From JBCDCE01 sp039182515 (GTDB lineage: Bacteria; Pseudomonadota; Alphaproteobacteria; Rhodobacterales; Rhodobacteraceae): DNA of 18,468 nt. A program made the position numbers and the translations under genes. Under the pieces are notes generated by a model. That model saw only the letters and a program-made list of their open reading frames with translations. It did not search any database and was not told the origin of the DNA. Positions 12,195 to 18,468 of this stretch are shown in pieces. The stretch spans positions 1-18,468 of the forward strand of contig JBCDCE010000070.1 of the NCBI GenBank assembly GCA_039182515.1. The letters are read 5' to 3'. Positions within the stretch are counted from its first letter, which is position 1, and every line of letters starts with the position of its first letter.

Positions 12195-15100
12195 ATGGCT
12201 CAATCTTTTCTTGGCCAGAAACGCTTGCGCAAATACTACGGTAAAATTCGAGAAGTTTTGGAGATGCCGAACCTCATTGAGGTTCAGAAAAGCTCCTACG
12301 ATCTGTTCCTAAAATCCGGCGACCAGCTCGAACCGCTTGACGGTGAGGGCATTAAAGGTGTGTTCCAGTCGGTCTTCCCGATCAAAGATTTCAATGAAAC
12401 GGCAATCCTTGAGTTCGTAAAATACGAGCTCGAAAAGCCGAAATATGATGTGGAGGAATGTCAGCAGCGCGACATGACTTACTCCGCGCCGCTCAAAGTG
12501 ACCCTTCGCCTGATCGTTTTTGATGTGGATGAAGACACTGGTGCGAAATCAGTAAAAGACATCAAAGAACAAGACGTGTTCATGGGCGACATGCCCCTCA
12601 TGACACCCAACGGCACCTTCGTGGTGAACGGGACCGAGCGCGTGATCGTGAGCCAAATGCACCGCTCTCCCGGTGTGTTCTTTGATCATGACAAAGGTAA
12701 AACGCATGCCTCTGGCAAGCTACTCTTTGCCTGCCGGATCATTCCTTACCGCGGCTCATGGCTCGATTTTGAGTTTGACGCCAAAGACATCGTCTACGCG
12801 CGCATCGACCGCCGCCGCAAATTGCCTGTCACGACACTTTTATATGCGCTTGGCCTGGATCAAGAAGGCATCATGGATGCGTATTACGATACGGTCGATT
12901 ACAAATATGAGAAGGGCAAAGGCTGGGTTACGAAGTTCTTCCCAGAGCGCGTTCGTGGCACGCGCCCGGCTCACGATCTGATCGACGCGGCAACAGGCGA
13001 AGTGATTGCCGAAGCCGGCAAGAAAGTCACGCCTCGCGCTGTGAAGAAGCTGATCGACGAGGGCGTTGTCACCGAACTGCTTGTCCCATTTGAGCAAATC
13101 GTTGGCCGGTTCTCCGCGAAAGACATCATCAACGAAGCAAACGGTGCCATTTACGTGGAAGCCGGTGATGAGCTGACTTGGGAAGTCGATAAGGACGGTG
13201 AAGTGATTGGCGGCACCGTCAAAGAGTTGCTTGATGCGGGCTTTGACACGATCCCAGTGCTCGACATCGACAACGTTAATGTTGGCCCCTACATGCGCAC
13301 AACACTCGCGCAGGATAAAAACATGAACCGCGAAGGCGCGCTCATGGATATCTACCGCGTGATGCGCCCAGGTGAGCCACCCACCGTTGATGCAGCCAGC
13401 GCTCTGTTCGACACGCTCTTCTTTGATTCTGAGCGTTACGATCTTTCGGCCGTTGGTCGCGTGAAGATGAACATGCGCTTGGCACTCGATGCGGAAGACA
13501 CCGTGCGCACACTGCGCAAGGAAGACATCGTTTCGTGCATCAAAGCGCTTGTTGAGCTGCGCGACGGCAAAGGCGACATTGACGACATCGACCATCTTGG
13601 GAACCGCCGCGTGCGCTCCGTGGGTGAATTGATGGAGAACCAATATCGCGTTGGTCTGTTGCGTATGGAACGTGCGATCAAAGAGCGGATGAGCTCTGTT
13701 GAGATCGACACAGTGATGCCGCAGGACCTCATCAATGCGAAACCCGCTGCTGCGGCTGTGCGTGAGTTTTTCGGCTCTTCGCAGCTCTCGCAGTTCATGG
13801 ACCAAACCAACCCGCTTTCGGAAGTGACGCACAAACGTCGCTTGTCCGCGCTTGGGCCAGGCGGTTTGACACGCGAACGTGCAGGCTTTGAGGTGCGCGA
13901 CGTGCACCCAACGCACTATGGTCGGATGTGTCCAATTGAAACGCCGGAAGGGCCAAATATCGGTCTGATCAACTCGCTCGCAACCTTCGCGCGCGTGAAT
14001 AAATACGGCTTTATCGAAACGCCCTATCGCAAAGTGGAAAACAGCCAGGTTACGGATGAAGTGACCTATATGTCTGCCACGGAAGAGATGCGGCACACGG
14101 TGGCTCAGGCCAACGCGCAGCTCGATGAGAGCGGCAAGTTCGTCAATGAGATGGTCAATACACGCCAGTCCGGTGAATATACGCTTGCCGCGACGGAAAA
14201 CGTGGACCTGATCGACGTGAGCCCCAAACAGCTCGTCTCTGTTGCGGCGTCGCTTATTCCATTTTTGGAAAATGACGACGCGAACCGCGCTCTCATGGGC
14301 TCGAACATGCAACGTCAAGCGGTTCCGCTCCTGCAAGCTGAAGCACCTCTCGTGGGCACAGGTATTGAGGAAGTTGTGGCGCGCGATTCTGGTGCCGCTT
14401 ATATGGCCAAACGTGCAGGCATCATCGACCAAGTAGACGCCACTCGGATCGTGATCCGGGCTACGGAAGATCTCGAGCTGGGCGACGCAGGCGTGGACAT
14501 CTACCGCATGCGTAAATTCCAACGCTCGAACCAAAACACCTGTATCAACCAGCGTCCGCTGGTGAAGGTGGGTGATCACGTCAAAAAAGGTGAAGTGATT
14601 GCGGATGGTCCGTCCACAGATATGGGTGAACTGGCGCTCGGTAAGAACGTCGTTGTCGCCTTCATGCCTTGGAATGGCTACAACTACGAGGACTCGATCC
14701 TGATCTCAGAGCGCATTGTGCGTGACGACGTGTTCACCTCCGTTCACATCGAAGAGTTTGAAGTGGCGGCACGTGATACGAAGCTTGGTCCAGAGGAAAT
14801 CACGCGCGATATTCCAAACGTGGGTGAAGAAGCGCTGCGCAACCTTGATGAGGCTGGTATCGTCTATATCGGTGCGGAAGTTGGCCCGGCTGACATTCTC
14901 GTCGGTAAGATCACACCGAAGGGCGAGAGCCCGATGACACCGGAAGAAAAGCTCTTGCGTGCCATCTTTGGTGAGAAAGCGTCCGATGTGCGTGACACCT
15001 CCTTGCGTCTGCCGCCAGGTGACTTTGGAACAATCGTTGAAGTGCGTGTATTTAATCGTCACGGTGTGGAGAAAGACGAGCGTGCACTTCAGATCGAGCG

Positions 15101-16331
15101 TGAAGAGGTTGAAAGCCTGGCCCGTGACCGGGATGACGAACTCGCCATTCTTGATCGCAATATCTACGCGCGCTTGGGCGATATGCTCTTAGGCAAAGAG
15201 ATCGCCAAAGGGCCAAAAGGTATTAAAGCGGGCTCTTCGGTGGATGCCGAGATGCTCGAAATGTTCCCGCGTTCAGCTTGGTGGCAATTTGCTCTGAAAG
15301 CAGAACAAGATGCGCAGGTGATTGAAGCTCTTAACGAGCAATATGAGGCGCAGAAACGCGCCCTGGATGCGCGTTTTGAAGACAAGGTCGAGAAAGTCCG
15401 TCGCGGGGATGATTTGCCCCCAGGCGTGATGAAGATGGTCAAAGTGTTTGTGGCGGTAAAGCGCAAGCTGCAACCAGGCGATAAAATGGCCGGTCGTCAC
15501 GGCAACAAGGGTGTAATTTCCAAGGTTGTGCCCATGGAAGACATGCCGTTCCTCGCGGACGGCACGCCGGTTGATTTCGTGTTGAACCCACTTGGTGTTC
15601 CGTCGCGGATGAACGTTGGTCAGATCCTTGAGACCCACATGGGCTGGGCCGCGCGCGGCTTGGGCATCCAAGTCGATGAAGCTCTGCAAGAGTATCGCCG
15701 CTCGGGTGATATGACACCTGTCCGGGATGCTTTGAAGATCGCTTACGGTGAAGACGTATACGAAGAAGGCTTTAAGTCGATGGAAGAGGAGTTGCTTTTG
15801 GAAGCTGCGGGTAATGTTACCCGAGGCGTTCCAATTGCAACGCCTGTGTTCGACGGAGCCAAAGAGCTGGATGTAAACGACGCGCTTGTCCGTGCAGGTT
15901 TCTCCGAAAGCGGCCAATCTGATCTTTTTGACGGCCGTACTGGCGAGCAGTTTGCGCGCAAGGTGACCGTTGGTATTAAGTATCTTTTGAAACTGCACCA
16001 CCTTGTGGATGACAAAATCCACGCGCGCTCAACAGGGCCTTACAGCCTTGTCACACAGCAGCCGCTGGGCGGTAAAGCGCAGTTTGGTGGTCAGCGTTTT
16101 GGGGAAATGGAGGTCTGGGCTCTGGAAGCTTACGGCGCTGCCTATACCCTACAAGAGATGCTGACTGTGAAGTCAGACGACGTAGCAGGACGGACCAAGG
16201 TTTATGAAAGCATCGTCAAGGGCGAGGATAACTTCGAGGCAGGTGTGCCAGAGAGCTTTAATGTTCTTGTAAAAGAAGTCCGCGGCCTCGGCCTGAACAT
16301 GGAACTCCTGGACGCGGTGGAAGAGGAATAA
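12195..16331 (+). CDS. rpoB: DNA-directed RNA polymerase subunit beta
   Basis: The beta subunit forms one pincer of the polymerase and much of the active-site wall. The start ATG 12195 follows AAAGGTGA (12179-12186) and gives 1378 residues, usual for alphaproteobacteria. An in-frame ATG at 12102 would add 31 unrelated residues across the leader hairpin and is rejected. The N-terminus reads GQKRLRKYYGKI. The rifampicin region (about 526-565) reads FGSSQLSQFMDQTNPLSEVT then HKRRLSALGPGGL, with the D, H and S residues of sensitive enzymes. GDKMAGRHGNKGV supplies active-site lysines, and GGQRFGEMEVWALEAYGA marks the C-terminal clamp anchor. Fourteen-residue and larger antisense frames across it are shadows. 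It is followed after 94 bases by rpoC. Confidence 0.99.
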   Translation: MAQSFLGQKRLRKYYGKIREVLEMPNLIEVQKSSYDLFLKSGDQLEPLDGEGIKGVFQSVFPIKDFNETAILEFVKYELEKPKYDVEECQQRDMTYSAPLKVTLRLIVFDVDEDTGAKSVKDIKEQDVFMGDMPLMTPNGTFVVNGTERVIVSQMHRSPGVFFDHDKGKTHASGKLLFACRIIPYRGSWLDFEFDAKDIVYARIDRRRKLPVTTLLYALGLDQEGIMDAYYDTVDYKYEKGKGWVTKFFPERVRGTRPAHDLIDAATGEVIAEAGKKVTPRAVKKLIDEGVVTELLVPFEQIVGRFSAKDIINEANGAIYVEAGDELTWEVDKDGEVIGGTVKELLDAGFDTIPVLDIDNVNVGPYMRTTLAQDKNMNREGALMDIYRVMRPGEPPTVDAASALFDTLFFDSERYDLSAVGRVKMNMRLALDAEDTVRTLRKEDIVSCIKALVELRDGKGDIDDIDHLGNRRVRSVGELMENQYRVGLLRMERAIKERMSSVEIDTVMPQDLINAKPAAAAVREFFGSSQLSQFMDQTNPLSEVTHKRRLSALGPGGLTRERAGFEVRDVHPTHYGRMCPIETPEGPNIGLINSLATFARVNKYGFIETPYRKVENSQVTDEVTYMSATEEMRHTVAQANAQLDESGKFVNEMVNTRQSGEYTLAATENVDLIDVSPKQLVSVAASLIPFLENDDANRALMGSNMQRQAVPLLQAEAPLVGTGIEEVVARDSGAAYMAKRAGIIDQVDATRIVIRATEDLELGDAGVDIYRMRKFQRSNQNTCINQRPLVKVGDHVKKGEVIADGPSTDMGELALGKNVVVAFMPWNGYNYEDSILISERIVRDDVFTSVHIEEFEVAARDTKLGPEEITRDIPNVGEEALRNLDEAGIVYIGAEVGPADILVGKITPKGESPMTPEEKLLRAIFGEKASDVRDTSLRLPPGDFGTIVEVRVFNRHGVEKDERALQIEREEVESLARDRDDELAILDRNIYARLGDMLLGKEIAKGPKGIKAGSSVDAEMLEMFPRSAWWQFALKAEQDAQVIEALNEQYEAQKRALDARFEDKVEKVRRGDDLPPGVMKMVKVFVAVKRKLQPGDKMAGRHGNKGVISKVVPMEDMPFLADGTPVDFVLNPLGVPSRMNVGQILETHMGWAARGLGIQVDEALQEYRRSGDMTPVRDALKIAYGEDVYEEGFKSMEEELLLEAAGNVTRGVPIATPVFDGAKELDVNDALVRAGFSESGQSDLFDGRTGEQFARKVTVGIKYLLKLHHLVDDKIHARSTGPYSLVTQQPLGGKAQFGGQRFGEMEVWALEAYGAAYTLQEMLTVKSDDVAGRTKVYESIVKGEDNFEAGVPESFNVLVKEVRGLGLNMELLDAVEEE

Positions 16332-16337
16332 GGGCGC

Positions 16338-16384
16338 AGATTTTTTTCCAAAAATCTCGCGAGAAAATTGAATAATTTTCTCGC
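16338..16384 (+). other. Two adjacent AT-rich stem-loops between rpoB and rpoC
   Basis: AGATTTTT (16338-16345) pairs with AAAAATCT (16350-16357) around TTCC. One base later GCGAGAAAATT (16359-16369) pairs with AATTTTCTCGC (16374-16384), eleven perfect pairs, around GAAT. The second is followed by CCCC, not T, so it is not an intrinsic terminator. Together they occupy half of the 94-base gap and may be an mRNA processing or stability element that sets the rpoB to rpoC ratio. Confidence 0.6.
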
Positions 16385-16425
16385 CCCTTCCTTCTCCCAT
16401 TCGCTCCTCATTTAAGGATTCAAAT

Positions 16426-18468
16426 ATGAACCAGGAACTGACGAACAACCCGTTTAACCCGTTGACGCCACCCAAGGTATTCGACGAGATCAAAGTCTCG
16501 CTTGCGAGCCCCGAGCGTATTCTTTCGTGGTCTTTTGGTGAGATCAAAAAGCCAGAAACCATCAACTATCGTACGTTCAAGCCTGAGCGCGACGGTCTGT
16601 TCTGCGCGCGCATTTTTGGCCCAATCAAAGACTACGAATGTCTTTGCGGCAAATATAAGCGTATGAAATATCGCGGTGTTGTCTGCGAAAAATGCGGCGT
16701 GGAAGTCACGCTCCAGAAAGTGCGCCGTGAGCGTATGGGCCACATTGAACTGGCCTCGCCTGTTGCACACATTTGGTTTTTGAAGTCGCTGCCTTCCCGC
16801 ATCGGTTTGATGCTCGACATGACGCTGCGCGATCTCGAGCGTATCCTTTACTTTGAGAACTACGTGGTGATCGAGCCAGGTCTCACGGACCTCAACTACG
16901 GTCAATTGATGACCGAAGAAGAGTATATGGACGCGCAAGACGCCTTTGGCATGGACGCCTTCACCGCCAACATTGGCGCCGAAGCGATCCGCGAGATGCT
17001 GGCCGCTATTGACCTCGAAGCTGAAGCCCAGCAGTTGCGTGAGGACCTCAAAGAGGCCACAGGTGAGCTGAAGCCGAAGAAGATCATCAAACGCCTCAAA
17101 ATTGTCGAGAGCTTCATCGAATCCGGTAACCGTCCAGAGTGGATGATCCTCACTGTTGTGCCTGTGATCCCACCAGAGCTGCGCCCATTGGTGCCACTCG
17201 ATGGCGGTCGTTTTGCGACGTCAGATCTAAACGATCTCTACCGCCGCGTGATCAACCGAAACAACCGATTGAAGCGCCTCATAGAGCTACGAGCGCCCGA
17301 TATCATTGTGCGCAACGAAAAGCGGATGCTCCAGGAATCCGTTGACGCGCTCTTTGATAATGGTCGTCGGGGCCGTGTTATTACGGGTGCAAACAAGCGC
17401 CCGCTGAAGTCGCTGTCAGACATGCTTAAAGGCAAGCAAGGTCGGTTCCGTCAGAACCTTTTGGGTAAGCGGGTCGACTTTTCTGGCCGTTCCGTCATTG
17501 TGACAGGGCCTGAACTCAAGCTTCATCAATGCGGTTTGCCCAAGAAGATGGCGTTGGAACTCTTTAAGCCGTTCATTTATTCGCGGCTTGAGGCCAAGGG
17601 TCTGAGTTCGACCGTGAAGCAGGCTAAGAAGCTTGTTGAAAAAGAGCGACCCGAGGTTTGGGATATCCTTGACGAAGTGATCCGCGAACATCCCGTGATG
17701 TTGAACCGCGCGCCAACACTCCACCGCCTCGGCATTCAGGCCTTCGAGCCTGTGCTGATTGAAGGTAAAGCGATCCAATTGCACCCGCTTGTCTGTTCCG
17801 CGTTTAATGCGGACTTCGACGGGGACCAGATGGCTGTTCACGTGCCATTGTCTTTGGAAGCTCAGCTTGAAGCGCGCGTTTTGATGATGTCGACAAACAA
17901 CGTTCTGTCGCCGTCTAACGGTGCGCCGATCATCGTTCCGTCTCAGGATATGATCCTAGGGCTCTACTACTTGACCCTGGCGCGCGACGGCATGCCAGGT
18001 GAAGGTATGGTCTTTGGCTCCATTGAAGAGGTGCAACACGCGCTTGATGCGGGCACCGTTCATCTTCACGCAAAAATCACAGCCCGTGTTCCTCAGATCG
18101 ACGAGACGGGCCAAGAGGTCATGGTGCGGTTCGAAACCACGCCGGGTCGTGTAAAGCTGGGCTCACTTCTGCCGCTCAATGCAAAAGCGCCGTTCGATCT
18201 TGTGAACCAACTTCTCAAGAAAGGCGACGTGCAGCGTGTGATTGATACGGTCTATCGTTACTGCGGGCAAAAAGAGTCCGTCATTTTCTGTGACCAGATC
18301 ATGACCATGGGTTTCCGCGAAGCCTTCAAGGCCGGCATCTCCTTCGGCAAGGACGACATGGTGATCCCAGACAACAAATGGGACATCGTGGATGGCGTGC
18401 GTGAGCAGGTCAAAGAGTTCGAACAGCAGTATATGGACGGTCTGATCACGCAAGGAGAGAAGTATAAC
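16426..18468 (+). CDS. rpoC: DNA-directed RNA polymerase subunit beta', N-terminal 681 residues (truncated by window edge)
   Basis: The beta' subunit carries the catalytic magnesium site. The start ATG 16426 follows AAGGA (16414-16418). The frame stays open to the window end, so roughly the first half of the protein is present. Zinc ligands C72, C74, C87 and C90 lie in YECLCGKYKRM and VVCEKCGVE. The lid and rudder region is followed by RQNLLGKRVDFSGRSVIV. The catalytic motif NADFDGDQM lies at 461-469, with the three magnesium-binding aspartates at 463, 465 and 467. VMLNRAPTLHRLGIQAFEPV is the conserved segment before it. All catalytic residues in view are intact. It is co-transcribed with rpoB. 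Confidence 0.99.
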   Translation, partial: MNQELTNNPFNPLTPPKVFDEIKVSLASPERILSWSFGEIKKPETINYRTFKPERDGLFCARIFGPIKDYECLCGKYKRMKYRGVVCEKCGVEVTLQKVRRERMGHIELASPVAHIWFLKSLPSRIGLMLDMTLRDLERILYFENYVVIEPGLTDLNYGQLMTEEEYMDAQDAFGMDAFTANIGAEAIREMLAAIDLEAEAQQLREDLKEATGELKPKKIIKRLKIVESFIESGNRPEWMILTVVPVIPPELRPLVPLDGGRFATSDLNDLYRRVINRNNRLKRLIELRAPDIIVRNEKRMLQESVDALFDNGRRGRVITGANKRPLKSLSDMLKGKQGRFRQNLLGKRVDFSGRSVIVTGPELKLHQCGLPKKMALELFKPFIYSRLEAKGLSSTVKQAKKLVEKERPEVWDILDEVIREHPVMLNRAPTLHRLGIQAFEPVLIEGKAIQLHPLVCSAFNADFDGDQMAVHVPLSLEAQLEARVLMMSTNNVLSPSNGAPIIVPSQDMILGLYYLTLARDGMPGEGMVFGSIEEVQHALDAGTVHLHAKITARVPQIDETGQEVMVRFETTPGRVKLGSLLPLNAKAPFDLVNQLLKKGDVQRVIDTVYRYCGQKESVIFCDQIMTMGFREAFKAGISFGKDDMVIPDNKWDIVDGVREQVKEFEQQYMDGLITQGEKYN

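Noticed and set aside
12840..14579. Very long open frame (579 codons) on the minus strand opposite rpoB
   Set aside because: It is a codon-bias shadow of rpoB in a GC-biased genome; it has no recognisable domain and lies wholly inside an essential gene.
1..18468. Mobile elements, CRISPR repeats, attachment sites next to tRNA-Trp
   Set aside because: No transposase, integrase, regularly spaced repeat array or duplicated tRNA 3' end was found on reading both strands.

Overview
The window is a stretch of alphaproteobacterial chromosome carrying the translation and transcription gene cluster, read left to right: the 3' end of tuf, tRNA-Trp(CCA), secE, nusG, rplK, rplA, rplJ, rplL, rpoB and the first 681 codons of rpoC. 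The short one-helix SecE, the NusG starting MAKRWYSV, the GTG-started L10, the 1378-residue RpoB and the moderate-to-high GC suggest a marine Rhodobacterales (Roseobacter-group) bacterium. This assignment rests on recognising protein families, not on a search.

The core cluster is split by accessory genes at four joints. (1) Between tuf and tRNA-Trp (436-3292) lie a Tat-exported CpdB-type 2',3'-cyclic nucleotide phosphodiesterase/3'-nucleotidase, a pentapeptide-repeat protein and a small secreted protein on the minus strand. (2) Between tRNA-Trp and secE (3556-4449) is a sulfotransferase-like P-loop protein. (3) Between nusG and rplK (5453-6869) are a DUF442-type tyrosine-phosphatase-like protein and an AT-richer, acidic protein that I cannot place. 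(4) Between rplA and rplJ (8304-10610) is a tightly coupled pair: a secreted sulfite-oxidase-fold protein with no cysteine at all, and a membrane-bound hybrid histidine kinase. This pair is the best candidate for an undescribed system: a periplasmic pterin-domain-like protein that may act as the ligand sensor for the kinase.

Regulatory RNA structure is rich. Intrinsic terminators follow tuf, cpdB and rplA. A leader hairpin precedes the rplK ribosome binding site. An L10-leader-like structure with a kink-turn-like arm precedes rplJ. Four stem-loops fill the rplL-rpoB gap, a position where Rhodobacterales are known to carry a structured RNA (Rhodo-rpoB motif). Two AT-rich stem-loops sit between rpoB and rpoC. 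Two separate 11-bp-phased triple repeats occur, upstream of cpdB and upstream of secE.

I see no rRNA, CRISPR array, insertion sequence or integrase. Inserted genes appear to sit in their own small transcription units while the ribosomal and RNA polymerase genes keep their usual order and leaders.
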